Shown here piece after piece: positions 16,348 to 24,467 of a stretch of 63,575 nt of DNA (position 1 is the first letter of the stretch; each line of letters starts with the position of its first letter). Below the pieces are notes generated by a model that worked only from the letters and a program-made list of their open reading frames with translations, made no database searches and was not told the DNA's origin. The DNA lies in contig NZ_AOLJ01000014.1 in the NCBI RefSeq assembly GCF_000336775.1, forward strand, positions 16,151 through 79,725, given 5' to 3'. The translations under genes were made by a program, and so were the position numbers. The DNA comes from Haloferax gibbonsii ATCC 33959 (GTDB lineage: Archaea; Halobacteriota; Halobacteria; Halobacteriales; Haloferacaceae).

Positions 16348-17417
16348 GCCGCGACGCCGAGAACCGCGAGCAGTTCCGCCCCGAAGGCCACGAAAACGAG
16401 CACTTCCTGCTCACCACCGTCGTCGGCTCCTACCCGAAGCCCAAGTGGCTCAACCGCGCCAACGACCTCGCGGAGGACCCCGACTCCAAGTTCACCCAGG
16501 AGCACCTCCACGAGGCCCACGACGACGCCTGTCGCGTCATCACCCGCGAGCACGAGCGCTCCGGCCTCGACACCGTCGTCGACGGCGAGATGCGCCGCGA
16601 GGAGATGGTCGAGTACTTCGCCCACCGCATCCCCGGCTACGAGTTCAACGGCCCGGTGAAGGTGTGGGGCCACAACTACTTCGACAAGCCCTCGGTCGTC
16701 GGCGAGGTCGAGTACGACGAGCCGTGGCTGGTCGACGAGTTCGAGTTCACGAGCGACGTGGCCTCCAAGCCCGTCAAGGTCCCCATCACGGGCCCGTACA
16801 CGCTGGCTAGCTGGTCGTTCAACGAGCACTACGACTCCGAGGCCGACCTCGCGTACGCGCTGGCCGACCTCGTCAACGAGGAAATCGAGAAGCTCGTCGA
16901 GGCGGGCGCGACCTACATCCAGATCGACGAGCCCGCGCTGGCGACGACGCCGGACGACCACGCCATCGTCGGCGAGTGTCTCGAACGCATCGTCGCGGGC
17001 ATCTCCGACGAGGTCCGCATCGGCCTCCACGTCTGTTACGGCGATTACTCCCGCATCTACCCCGAACTCAACGACTACCCAATCGACGAGTTCGACGTGG
17101 AACTCTGCAACGGCGGCTACGAGCAGATTGACGTGTTCACCGACCCCGAGTTCGAGCCGGACCTCGCGCTCGGCGTCCTCGACGTGCACACCACCGAAGT
17201 CGAGACCGTCGAGGAGATAAAGGAGAACATCAAGCAGGGTCTGAAGGTCGTCCCGCCGGAGAAGCTCACCGTCTCGCCCGACTGCGGCGTGAAGCTCCTC
17301 CCCCGCGAAGTCGCCTACCAGAAGACGGAGAACATGGTCAAAGCCGCCCGCGAGGTCGAAGCCGAACTCGACGCCGGCGAAATCGACCTCGACGCGCCCG
17401 TCCCGCAGGCCGACTGA
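16344..17417 (+). CDS. metE: Methionine synthase, MetE catalytic half
   Basis: This 357-residue barrel carries the zinc ligands of cobalamin-independent methionine synthase: H229 and C231 in HVCYGD, a glutamate further on, and C314 in SPDCGVKLLP. It transfers a methyl group to homocysteine. The segment GSYPKPKWL near the N-terminus is the homocysteine-binding region. It starts within the stop of its non-zinc paralogue, and the two genes together reproduce the two barrels of full-length MetE. The methyl donor, presumably a polyglutamylated folate or a haloarchaeal analogue, cannot be told from sequence. Confidence 0.92.
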   Translation: MSRDAENREQFRPEGHENEHFLLTTVVGSYPKPKWLNRANDLAEDPDSKFTQEHLHEAHDDACRVITREHERSGLDTVVDGEMRREEMVEYFAHRIPGYEFNGPVKVWGHNYFDKPSVVGEVEYDEPWLVDEFEFTSDVASKPVKVPITGPYTLASWSFNEHYDSEADLAYALADLVNEEIEKLVEAGATYIQIDEPALATTPDDHAIVGECLERIVAGISDEVRIGLHVCYGDYSRIYPELNDYPIDEFDVELCNGGYEQIDVFTDPEFEPDLALGVLDVHTTEVETVEEIKENIKQGLKVVPPEKLTVSPDCGVKLLPREVAYQKTENMVKAAREVEAELDAGEIDLDAPVPQAD

Positions 17418-17576
17418 GCGGCTGAGTGTCCGAGCGCCCGAACAACTCCCCGTTCGTCTTTCTTGTCCGTATCGAACCCAGAGTCGCAGACTCCCATCGC
17501 GTTCTCGCCGCCGTGAGTGTCTCCCCGTCCTGCACGTGAAATAAATGTTAACATAGCACATAGCGTATCGCTCGGT

Positions 17577-18077
17577 ATGGGCACCGAATCAGTCGCACCG
17601 GAACGGACGAACGTCGAACTGTGCCGCCGATACGTCGAGGAGTTCGTCAACGAGGGGGACGCGGCGGCGGCCGATGAGTTGGTCCGCGAGGACGTCGTCA
17701 CTCACCAGTTGGGCGTCGACGTCGACAGAGTGGGGAGAGACGCGCTGGTCGACCAGATACTCGGCTTCCGGGGGGCGGTTCCGGACTGGACCCTCGCTGT
17801 CGAAGACGCGGTCGGCGAGGGCGACCGGGTGATGATGCGGCTCACGGCGCGGGGGACGCCGCAGGAGCCGTGGGGGAACCTCGTCCCGACCGGGAAGTCG
17901 TTCGAGCAACCGGCGTTCTTCGTCTTCCGACTCGAAGACGGCCGCATCGTCGAGCAGTGGAACCTGGTGAACCTGATGGGAATCGCGCGCCAACTCGGGT
18001 TGCTTCCGCCGGGGCCGCGGGTCGTCGCCAAACTGGCGGCCCGGCGCATTCGGTCGCGCCTCGGCGGCGGCCGGTGA
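17577..18077 (+). CDS. SnoaL-like (ester cyclase family) protein
   Basis: The 166-residue protein has the NTF2-like cone fold of SnoaL-type polyketide cyclases: NVELCRRYVEEFVNEGDAAAADELVREDVVTH at the start, then the central GRDALVDQILGFRGAVPDWTLAVEDAV, and the final beta strands FFVFRLEDGRIVEQWNLVN. In prokaryotes outside antibiotic clusters these proteins are mostly of unknown function, sometimes small-molecule isomerases. It is a single gene; ATAAATGTTA about 30 bp upstream can serve as its TATA region. The last 25 residues are basic and may be a non-conserved tail. Confidence 0.8.
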   Translation: MGTESVAPERTNVELCRRYVEEFVNEGDAAAADELVREDVVTHQLGVDVDRVGRDALVDQILGFRGAVPDWTLAVEDAVGEGDRVMMRLTARGTPQEPWGNLVPTGKSFEQPAFFVFRLEDGRIVEQWNLVNLMGIARQLGLLPPGPRVVAKLAARRIRSRLGGGR

Positions 18078-18100
18078 CGCGGTCGAGCCGACAGACCGAG

Positions 18101-18673
18101 TTAGACGCGCTCGGGCTCGAACGAGCGTTCTCGGGTCGCGTCGTCTCCGACGTCGGCACCACCGAGCCCGCGATTGCCCTCACTCCCGATTCGCCACCCG
18201 CCGTCGGCACCGCGGACTAACGGAAGCTCCGTCCCGACGGCGTCTGAAATCTCTTCGGGTGGCACGTCGCACGCCGCGGCGATGCGTTCGAACCGCGAGC
18301 CGCCGGTCAGCGCCTCGGGAACCGGAACCCAGACCGTCGCGGTCCGGTCGTCGGGCGTCGCGAGCGCGAGGTCGAGTCGCACGCCGTCCCGGCGAGAGAA
18401 GCGGGCGAAACCGCTCGCTCCGCGCCGCCGCTCGGGGACCACGTTCGTGACGACGCCCGAATCGACGTGGTCGAGCGCGCGCAGGCCGGCCACGCGGAGT
18501 TCGACGTCGCGGATGTCGGTCGGCCCGAGGACGACCGGACGCACGAGCGTCGAGAGCGTCGCCGCCAGTCGCGCGGTCGTCCACGCCGCCACCGCGGTCG
18601 CGCCGAGCATCGCCACCGCGCCGACGACGAACAGCGCCGCGAGCGCGAGGAGTACGAGTTCAACTTCGACCAT
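18101..18673 (-). CDS. Membrane-anchored protein of unknown function
   Basis: The 190-residue product has one strong N-terminal hydrophobic segment (about residues 5-32, VLLALAALFVVGAVAMLGATAV in part) and then a soluble beta-rich domain. It contains no motif I know. The C-terminal 40 residues are glycine- and acid-rich. The topology suggests a cytoplasmic or cell-surface domain tethered by one helix. It converges on the SnoaL-like gene with only 23 bp between the stops. Confidence 0.7.
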   Translation of the reverse strand: MVEVELVLLALAALFVVGAVAMLGATAVAAWTTARLAATLSTLVRPVVLGPTDIRDVELRVAGLRALDHVDSGVVTNVVPERRRGASGFARFSRRDGVRLDLALATPDDRTATVWVPVPEALTGGSRFERIAAACDVPPEEISDAVGTELPLVRGADGGWRIGSEGNRGLGGADVGDDATRERSFEPERV

Positions 18674-18893
18674 GTGACACGTTTCGCCGGGCGACGAGAA
18701 AACCGTTGTTCGCCGCGCGGTGGACGGTCAGGTCGCGGTGACGGTCGTCGCCGGCAGTCCTGGTGTGACTGATGATAGTCCTTCGCACACTCCATTGTCG
18801 ACGGGAGCGTCCCCGTCGGCTGGAGCGCGGACGAGAGGGGAGACGTGGCCGCCGCTCCTCTCGGCAGAAAACGTGAGAACCGCGAGACGAGAC

Positions 18894-19358
18894 TTACTCG
18901 TAGAGCCAGGTCTCGTCGATGCGCTCGTAGTCGACGAGTTCGTCCTCGTCGAAGAAGAGCGCGATTTCGCGCTCGTTCGCGCCCTCGTCCTCGTGGTCGG
19001 AGCCGTGGATGACGTTCCGGCCGAGGTCGAGACCGTAGTCGCCGCGGATGGTGCCGGGAGCGGACTCTGCGGGGTCCGTCTCGCCCATCATGCCGCGGAC
19101 CTGTCGCGTCGCGTCCTGTCCTTCCCAGACCATCGCGAAGACGGGACCGGACGTGATGAAGTCGACGAGACCCTCGAAGAAGGGCTTGCCCTCGTGCTCA
19201 CCGTAGTGGTCGTGAGCGAGCTCCTCGTCGATCTGCATGAACTTGCCGCCGACCATCTTCAGACCGCGGTCCTCGAAGCGGGAGACGATGTCTCCGATGA
19301 GGCCGCGCTGGACGCCGTCGGGCTTGACCATCACGAAGGTGCGCTCTGCGTCGGACAT
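18894..19358 (-). CDS. ndk: Nucleoside diphosphate kinase
   Basis: The 154-residue enzyme swaps the gamma-phosphate between NTPs and NDPs through a phosphohistidine. The substrate loop [17 protein letters not shown] and the active-site RNVIHGSDH, whose first histidine is phosphorylated, are intact. It is the last gene of the L7Ae-S28e-L24e operon; its ATG overlaps the L24e stop by one base (TGATG), which implies coupled translation. The association with ribosomal protein genes is widespread in archaea. Confidence 0.97.
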   Translation of the reverse strand: MSDAERTFVMVKPDGVQRGLIGDIVSRFEDRGLKMVGGKFMQIDEELAHDHYGEHEGKPFFEGLVDFITSGPVFAMVWEGQDATRQVRGMMGETDPAESAPGTIRGDYGLDLGRNVIHGSDHEDEGANEREIALFFDEDELVDYERIDETWLYE

Positions 19359-19558
19359 CAGTTGTCCTCCGACTTGCCGCTCGCGCGGCGGCCGGCCTCC
19401 GTCCACTCGAGGTCGCGGGCCTCGCGGCCGAGGAAGTAGTTCTTCTCGGCCTTCGAGTCCTTGAAGTGGAGGATGGTACCGTCGGTCTTGACGTACATCG
19501 TGCCCGTGCCGGGCTCGATTTCCTCACCGCTGTAGTCGCACGTGCGCTTTTCGACCAT
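19358..19558 (-). CDS. rpl24e: Large ribosomal subunit protein L24e, zinc-less variant
   Basis: The 66-residue protein matches L24e ([19 protein letters not shown], then the [14 protein letters not shown] end). The family usually has four zinc cysteines arranged CxxC and CxxxC; here only the first remains, and the others read Ser in CDYSG and Lys/Ala in [12 protein letters not shown]. It is therefore a C-minus form that should fold without zinc. It lies between S28e and Ndk. Confidence 0.95.
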   Translation of the reverse strand: MVEKRTCDYSGEEIEPGTGTMYVKTDGTILHFKDSKAEKNYFLGREARDLEWTEAGRRASGKSEDN

Positions 19559-19560
19559 TG

Positions 19561-19785
19561 TTACTGCCCTCCGATGGAGTCGGCGTCACGCTGAGTCTCG
19601 CGGAGCTGGAGGATGTCGCCCTCGCGGACGGGACCCAGCACGTTTCGCGTGATGATACGGCCCTGGTTGGAGCCTTCGCGGATGCGGCACTTGACCTGCA
19701 TGGCCTCGCCGTGCATCCCAGTCTTTCCAACGACTTCGATGACTTCGGCAGGCGTCGAGTCGCTGGCTTGTTCGTCCGCGCTCAT
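19561..19785 (-). CDS. rps28e: Small ribosomal subunit protein S28e
   Basis: The 74-residue OB-fold protein is specific to archaea and eukaryotes and sits near the mRNA exit of the 30S subunit. The segment [24 protein letters not shown] and the end [19 protein letters not shown] are diagnostic. It has a short acidic N-terminal extension of about 12 residues. It lies 6 bp after L7Ae and 2 bp before L24e. Confidence 0.97.
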   Translation of the reverse strand: MSADEQASDSTPAEVIEVVGKTGMHGEAMQVKCRIREGSNQGRIITRNVLGPVREGDILQLRETQRDADSIGGQ

Positions 19786-19791
19786 AGTCGG

Positions 19792-20154
19792 TTATCGAAG
19801 GTCCTCGACCTTAGTCGCGATGTCCTCGACATCGTCGGACGCGTCGCCGGCGTCGACGATGGCGGCCGCGGCACTGCCGACTTCGAGGCCGGCGGCGTGG
19901 CCGATGTCGTCCTGCGTCTCGACGAAGATGAACGGAATGCCCTTCTCGTCGGCGAGTTCGGGCAGGTGCATGACGATCTCCTCGGGGGAGACGTCTTCCG
20001 CGATGAGGACGAGCTGGGCGTTGCCCCGCTCGATGGACTTGGTCGTTTCGTTGGTTCCTTTCTTCACGATACCAGTATCTCGGGCGACCTCGAGCGCCTC
20101 GACGGCGCTGTCAGCGAGGTCGGCCGGTACGTCGAAGTCTACGTAGACAGCCAT
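19792..20154 (-). CDS. rpl7ae: Ribosomal protein L7Ae, kink-turn-binding protein
   Basis: The 120-residue protein binds kink-turns in 23S rRNA, box C/D and H/ACA guide RNAs and RNase P RNA. The RNA-binding region [28 protein letters not shown] and the GSAAAAI loop are typical. It is the first gene of the L7Ae-S28e-L24e-Ndk operon. Unlike most genes here it lacks a TATA box at -27; instead a Shine-Dalgarno AGGTGA lies 6 bases before the ATG and a TATA box lies about 150 bp upstream, giving a long leader that itself folds as a kink-turn. Confidence 0.97.
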   Translation of the reverse strand: MAVYVDFDVPADLADSAVEALEVARDTGIVKKGTNETTKSIERGNAQLVLIAEDVSPEEIVMHLPELADEKGIPFIFVETQDDIGHAAGLEVGSAAAAIVDAGDASDDVEDIATKVEDLR

Positions 20155-20278
20155 TGTTGTTCACCTATATCCTGCTCGCGGGCTCGACTCCCTCGCCGGT
20201 ATCACACCGGTCGGTCGGTCGCGACCGGTCAACGATTTCCCTACGGCGAGGAGGTTCATCAACCCCGGACAGGCTGTA
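20155..20278 (-). promoter_or_regulatory. Structured leader of the L7Ae mRNA with a predicted kink-turn
   Basis: Read on the minus strand, CCTCGCCG (20251-20244) pairs with CGGCGAGG (20198-20191). Inside lies a kink-turn: C-stem CCGGUC (20228-20223)/GACCGG (20212-20207), a three-base bulge UGU (20206-20204), tandem sheared G.A pairs formed by GA (20203-20202) against GA (20230-20229), a U.U position (20201/20231), then A-U and C-G pairs (20200/20232, 20199/20233). A Shine-Dalgarno AGGTGA sits at 20166-20161. Every position of the kink-turn consensus is met. The function, binding of L7Ae to its own mRNA, is inference. Confidence 0.7.
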
Positions 20279-20528
20279 ACCACTCTTTGCTTCGGCCCCC
20301 ATAAAAGCGCTTTCAAAATCGTACCGCCGTGCGACGCGTCCGCACGACCCGCGAAACACCCGATTTCTCGCCGACCGAAGCGCCACGGATTCGCGTGTCG
20401 ATTGCTCACACGAAACGCTCGTGGCGGGGCGTGACACGCCACCGAAACCGCCGGCTGAACCGACTGGGAGACGAGCGCGCTCGCACCCGACCGAAGGATG
20501 TGAATAGTCGCGCCGGCGTATCGCCCCC
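20279..20528. other. Divergent promoter region between L7Ae and tmcA
   Basis: Beyond the L7Ae promoter this stretch contains only GC-rich sequence and a weak AT-rich element (GTGAATAGT near 20499-20507) that could serve tmcA on the plus strand. I see no small gene or repeat in it. Confidence 0.5.
20300..20307 (-). promoter_or_regulatory. TATA box of the L7Ae operon
   Basis: CTTTTATG on the minus strand, preceded by the BRE-like GAAAGCG, is the best promoter in the gap. It predicts a transcript start near 20278 and a leader of about 124 nt, unusually long for a haloarchaeal mRNA. Confidence 0.6.
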
Positions 20529-22817
20529 ATGACCGAACTCGGCGACGACCCCGACGTCGAGGCGCTCGCCGCCGCCCGTCGCGAGGAGGCGCTGGCGACG
20601 AACCAGCGACGCCTCCTCGTCCTCGCCGGCGACCGGGACGCCGGCATCGACGCCGCCTTCGACGCGGTCCGCGGGGCCGACGTGCCCGACGACGAGGTGA
20701 CGTTCGTCACCGCGCGGGAAGGATTTCGCTTCCACCGCGTCGAACCGAAGCGCGCCTCGTCGCTCCTCGGGACGACCCGGACGCTCGTCGTCCTCGACGC
20801 CCACGAGGACTTCTCGGCGAACGCGCTCGGCCGCGTCGCCGGCGCGGTCGACGGCGGCGGCCTGCTCGTCCTGCTCACGCCACCCCTCGACGAGTGGCCG
20901 ACCCGCTGCGACGCCTTCGACGAGCGATTGGCGGTCCCGCCGTTCTCCGTCGCGGACGTGACCGGCCGCTTCCGCGGCCGACTCGTCTCGACGCTCCGGG
21001 ACCACCCCGGCGTCGCCCTCGTCGACCTCGATTCGGGGACCGTCGAGCGCGACGGCGCGTACCGACAGGGAATCAGTTTCGACGCCGCCCCGCCGCGGAT
21101 ACCGAGAGAGAAGAACCGAAGGTTCCCGCGGCGCGCCTACGAGGACTGCCTCACCGCCGACCAGTCCGCCGCGCTCGCCGCGCTCGAAGCGCTGGCCGAA
21201 CCGGACACCGCCGTCGTCGTGGAGGCCGACCGCGGCCGCGGGAAGTCGAGCGCGGCGGGCCTCGCCGCCGGGAGTCTCGCCGCGGAGGGCGCGGACGTGG
21301 TCGTGACCGCGCCCGGAAAGCGAAACGCCGCCGAGGTGTTCGCCCGCGCGGAGCGACTCCTCTCCGAACTCGGCGCGCTCCGAGGCGGCGGCGCGGACGA
21401 TTTCGACCTCGCGGCCGAGAGCGGCGGTCGCGTCCGCTACGTCCCACCGACGGAAGCCGGCGCGGCGGCGGCCGACGCCGACGCGCTCGTCGTGGACGAG
21501 GCGGCCGCCCTGCCCGTCAGGCTCCTCGAATCGTTCCTCGCCGCGCCCGCGGTCGCCTTCTGTACGACCGTCCGGGGCTACGAGGGCGCGGGCCGCGGCT
21601 TCGCCGTCCGCTTCCGCGACCGCCTCGACGACGCGGACCGCGAGGTGACCGACGCGCGCCTCGACGACCCGATTCGCTACGCCGCCGGCGACCCCGTCGA
21701 GTCGTGGACGTTCCGCGCCCTCCTCCTCGACGCCCGGCCGCCGGTCGACCAACTCGTCGCTGACGCGACGCCCGATACCGTCTCCTACCGGGCGTTTTCG
21801 CCCGACGACCTGCTGGCCGACGAACACCTGCTCCGCGAGGCGTTCGGCCTGCTCGTCCTCGCGCACTACCGGACCGAACCGGACGACCTCGCGCGACTTC
21901 TCGACGCACCGAACCTGACGCTCCGGGCGCTCACCCACGGGGGGCGAGTCGTCTCGGTCGCGCTCCTCGCCCGCGAGGGCGGCCTCGACGCCGACACCCG
22001 CCGGCACATGTACGACGGCGGCCGCATCCGCGGGAACATGCTCCCCGACGTGTTCACGAGCCAACTCCGGGACGAAGCGGCGGGCGTCCCCGTCGGCTAC
22101 CGCGTGATGCGCATCGCCACCCACCACGCGGTCCGGTCGTCCGGCCTCGGCTCGCGGCTCCTCTCGGAGGTACGCGACGAGTTCGCGGGCGACGCGGACT
22201 ACCTCGGCGTCGGCTTCGGCGCGACGCCCGAACTCCTCTCGTTCTGGCGCGACAACGGCTACGGCACGGTCCACCTCTCGACCACCAGAAACGACACCAG
22301 CGGCGAGTACTCGGCGCTCATGATGCGCCCCCTGTCGCCCGCCGGCCGCGACCTCCGGGACCGGCACGCCGAGTGGTTCCTCGGCCGCGTCGGCGACGTG
22401 CTCGGCGACGCCCTCTCGGACCTCGACGCCGACGTGGCGCGGGCCGCGCTCGCCGCCGTCGACGCCGGTGCCGACCCAAGCGCCGACGCCGCGTTCTCGC
22501 CCGGCCTCTCCGAGTACGAGTGGCGCGTCGTCGTGGGCGCGTCCTACGGACCGGGGCTCTACACGACCGCGCCCGGCGCGTTCCGGCGACTCGGCCTCGC
22601 GCATCTCACGAACCCGGACCGGGCCTCGTTGACGCCTCGGGAGGAGCGACTGCTGGTCCGCAAGGTCTTCCAGATGCGACCGTGGGACGTCGTCGCGGAC
22701 GAACTCGACTTCCACTCGACCGCGGGGGCCATGCGCGCGCTCGGCGACGCCTACGAACCGCTCGTGGACGAGTACGGCACCGACGCGGCCCGCGAGGAAC
22801 GCGAGCGATTCCGGTGA
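20529..22817 (+). CDS. tmcA: tRNA/rRNA cytidine acetyltransferase TmcA
   Basis: The 762-residue enzyme uses ATP or GTP and acetyl-CoA to make N4-acetylcytidine in RNA. It has the N-terminal DUF1726 region (about 1-190), a helicase-like domain with Walker A-type EADRGRGKSSAAGLAAG near residue 235 and DEAAALP as Walker B, then a GNAT acetyltransferase domain (ATHHAVRSSGLGSRLL, about residue 535) and a C-terminal tRNA-binding domain. Bacterial TmcA acts on the elongator tRNA-Met wobble base; archaeal members modify more sites. It stands alone. Confidence 0.93.
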   Translation: MTELGDDPDVEALAAARREEALATNQRRLLVLAGDRDAGIDAAFDAVRGADVPDDEVTFVTAREGFRFHRVEPKRASSLLGTTRTLVVLDAHEDFSANALGRVAGAVDGGGLLVLLTPPLDEWPTRCDAFDERLAVPPFSVADVTGRFRGRLVSTLRDHPGVALVDLDSGTVERDGAYRQGISFDAAPPRIPREKNRRFPRRAYEDCLTADQSAALAALEALAEPDTAVVVEADRGRGKSSAAGLAAGSLAAEGADVVVTAPGKRNAAEVFARAERLLSELGALRGGGADDFDLAAESGGRVRYVPPTEAGAAAADADALVVDEAAALPVRLLESFLAAPAVAFCTTVRGYEGAGRGFAVRFRDRLDDADREVTDARLDDPIRYAAGDPVESWTFRALLLDARPPVDQLVADATPDTVSYRAFSPDDLLADEHLLREAFGLLVLAHYRTEPDDLARLLDAPNLTLRALTHGGRVVSVALLAREGGLDADTRRHMYDGGRIRGNMLPDVFTSQLRDEAAGVPVGYRVMRIATHHAVRSSGLGSRLLSEVRDEFAGDADYLGVGFGATPELLSFWRDNGYGTVHLSTTRNDTSGEYSALMMRPLSPAGRDLRDRHAEWFLGRVGDVLGDALSDLDADVARAALAAVDAGADPSADAAFSPGLSEYEWRVVVGASYGPGLYTTAPGAFRRLGLAHLTNPDRASLTPREERLLVRKVFQMRPWDVVADELDFHSTAGAMRALGDAYEPLVDEYGTDAAREERERFR

Positions 22818-22916
22818 GCGCGCGGTGAGCGCGAGCCGTGCCGCGGGCGAGGGGGCGGCGAGCCGACCGTCTCGCTCGCCGACACACCGATAGTCGTCGG
22901 AACCGACGCTCATCGT

Positions 22917-23081
22917 ATGGCCGAGTGTAGCGAACCCGACTGCGAGAACGTCGCGGCGGTCAGGCTCTACGTTCCGTGGGACGCCGACAGAGACGTCTGT
23001 ACGGCCCACGCGAGGGCGCTCGTCCAGCAGGACGGCGTCGTCGCCGAACCCCTCGACGGGGCCGAAGACGACTGGTCGTAG
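22917..23081 (+). CDS. Tiny zinc-binding protein (54 residues)
   Basis: This short gene begins MAECSEPDCENVAAVRLYV and carries C4, C9, C28 and H31, a spacing that can form one zinc site, in a compact acidic protein ending DDWS. It follows tmcA by 99 bp on the same strand. The acidic composition, the Cys/His set and the clear ATG make a real gene likely. Haloarchaea encode many such micro-proteins, most unstudied; I cannot assign a function. Confidence 0.65.
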   Translation: MAECSEPDCENVAAVRLYVPWDADRDVCTAHARALVQQDGVVAEPLDGAEDDWS

Positions 23082-23181
23082 CGCCGCCGGTCGCGAGCGG
23101 GGGCGGCGGCACCCCGACGCGTCGCTGGCCGGAGAAGACAGCGCGCAGAAATTCAGGGTCGGAGACGGGGCCGGTCAGCGC

Positions 23182-23916
23182 TCACCGGAGCGTGACGGCC
23201 ATCATCACTTCGTCGACGTAGTCGCCGTCTATCTTGTAGTGGGCGTCGCGGACGGCTTCGGTCTCCCAGCCGTGGCCTTCGAGGAACGCGATTGCCTCCT
23301 CGTTAGTCGCCGGAACGCTGTTGTAGAGCTTCTCGAAGCCGCGCTCCCGAGCCCAGTCGACGCCGCGGTCGAGGAGCTTGCTCCCGATGCCGTGGCCGCG
23401 GAACTCCGGTCGAGTGCCGACCGTCAGGACGGCGGTGTGGCTCAGCTTCTCCGCCTCGGGCAGGTCGAGGTGGACCCAGCCGGCGAGTTCGTCGCCGACG
23501 GTGGCGACGAACACCATCCGGGAGTTGACGTCGTTGTGCCGGAGGACGACCTCCTCGTGGTCCAGCAGGTCGGCGACCGTCTCGGCCTCGATGTACCGGC
23601 CCTCGTCGGCGACCTCGTGGATGGCGTCGACGAGGCTCTCCAAGTCGACGTTCTGGGCCATCCGAATCGTCACGTCGAGGTCGCCGAGTTCGACCGTCTC
23701 CTCCTCGCCGGGCGCGTAGGCCACCTCTACGTAGTTGCCGACCTTTCGGATGTAGCCGTCCCGTCGCAGAACGGTCAGGTGCGCCCCCAGCGCCGCTGGC
23801 TCGAAGTTGAGCGCCCGCCGCACCTCGTCCTCGCGGACGGTCCCGTGGCGCTCGATGTACTCGTAGATGTCCTTGCGGTCTTTGTGTCCGAAGTTGAGAC
23901 TGTCAGTTACTTCCAT
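23182..23916 (-). CDS. GNAT acetyltransferase with N-terminal winged helix
   Basis: The 244-residue product joins two domains. Residues about 5-60 form a winged helix (DRKDIYEYIERHGTVREDEVRRALNF...LRRDGYIRKVGNYV) like archaeal transcription regulators; residues about 80-240 are a GNAT domain with the acetyl-CoA loop TRPEFRGHGIGSKLLDRGVDWA. Such a fusion could be a regulator with an acetyltransferase sensor or a modifier of a DNA-associated protein. The ATG at 23916 is supported by a TATA box at -27; a TTG nine bases upstream is a weaker start. Confidence 0.85.
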   Translation of the reverse strand: MEVTDSLNFGHKDRKDIYEYIERHGTVREDEVRRALNFEPAALGAHLTVLRRDGYIRKVGNYVEVAYAPGEEETVELGDLDVTIRMAQNVDLESLVDAIHEVADEGRYIEAETVADLLDHEEVVLRHNDVNSRMVFVATVGDELAGWVHLDLPEAEKLSHTAVLTVGTRPEFRGHGIGSKLLDRGVDWARERGFEKLYNSVPATNEEAIAFLEGHGWETEAVRDAHYKIDGDYVDEVMMAVTLR

Positions 23917-23936
23917 GGTACACAATCACACTCATG

Positions 23937-23944
23937 ATTTATAA
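23937..23944 (-). promoter_or_regulatory. TATA box of the winged-helix GNAT gene
   Basis: TTATAAAT on the minus strand is centred 25 bp upstream of the ATG at 23916, predicting a leaderless transcript. Confidence 0.65.
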
Positions 23945-24013
23945 TTGTTGTTCGTGCCGGACCCGACGACAGTCGGTGGAGCCGACGGGTGAATCGGGGT
24001 CCGTGCGCCGCCC

Positions 24014-24454
24014 TCAGCGCCTCTCGGGGACGCAGGTCAGCAGTTGGGCGGTGTCGAGCACGTCGTGGGTCCGCAGCAGGACCTCGGCTGCCTCGCGGAC
24101 CGTGAAGTCCGCGTCGAGGTCGACCCCGTAGCACCGGGCGTACATGTCGAGCCAGTCGTTCATCGCCCGGTGGAGGAGTTCGAACTCCTCGCCGGTGAAG
24201 GAGATCTGCCGGTCGCCCGTCCGCGCGCTGACGTAGAGCGAGACCGCCGGGCCGACGCCGTCGCGGGCGCATTCGAGCGCGCGCTGGTCCGCGGCGGACG
24301 GCGGCGGCGGGTCGAACGACTCCCGCGCCTCTCGCGCCTCGGCGGCGAGGGCTCTGGCGCGCTCCCCGAACCGAACGTCTTCGGGATGTCGCTCCTCGGC
24401 ACCGCGACCGTCGGCGACGGCGCGGGACTCCGAGTGGGTCGCCTCGCGGCTCAT
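24014..24454 (-). CDS. Unknown soluble protein at the end of the ETF operon
   Basis: I do not recognise this 146-residue protein. It begins with a polar, alanine/glutamate-rich region that looks helical (residues 25-50), then a PPPPS linker, and a C-terminal half with SLYVSARTGDRQISFTGEEF and a helical segment containing MNDWLDMYARCYGVDLDADFT. A strong Shine-Dalgarno GGAGGTGAG sits 3 bases before the ATG, and the gene follows the ETF quinone oxidoreductase by 13 bp, so it is the last member of that operon and may be an accessory factor for electron transfer. Two or three cysteines are present but form no known cluster motif. Confidence 0.75.
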   Translation of the reverse strand: MSREATHSESRAVADGRGAEERHPEDVRFGERARALAAEAREARESFDPPPPSAADQRALECARDGVGPAVSLYVSARTGDRQISFTGEEFELLHRAMNDWLDMYARCYGVDLDADFTVREAAEVLLRTHDVLDTAQLLTCVPERR

Positions 24455-24467
24455 GGTCTCACCTCCG

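Noticed and set aside
20406-23009. An 867-residue open frame antisense to tmcA
   Set aside because: It mirrors the TmcA codons in high-GC DNA; its composition is Arg/Val/Gly-rich without domains, while TmcA on the other strand has complete family motifs.
23917-23925. TTG start nine bases upstream of the winged-helix GNAT ATG
   Set aside because: The TATA box predicts a start at the ATG, and TTG is a rare initiator here.
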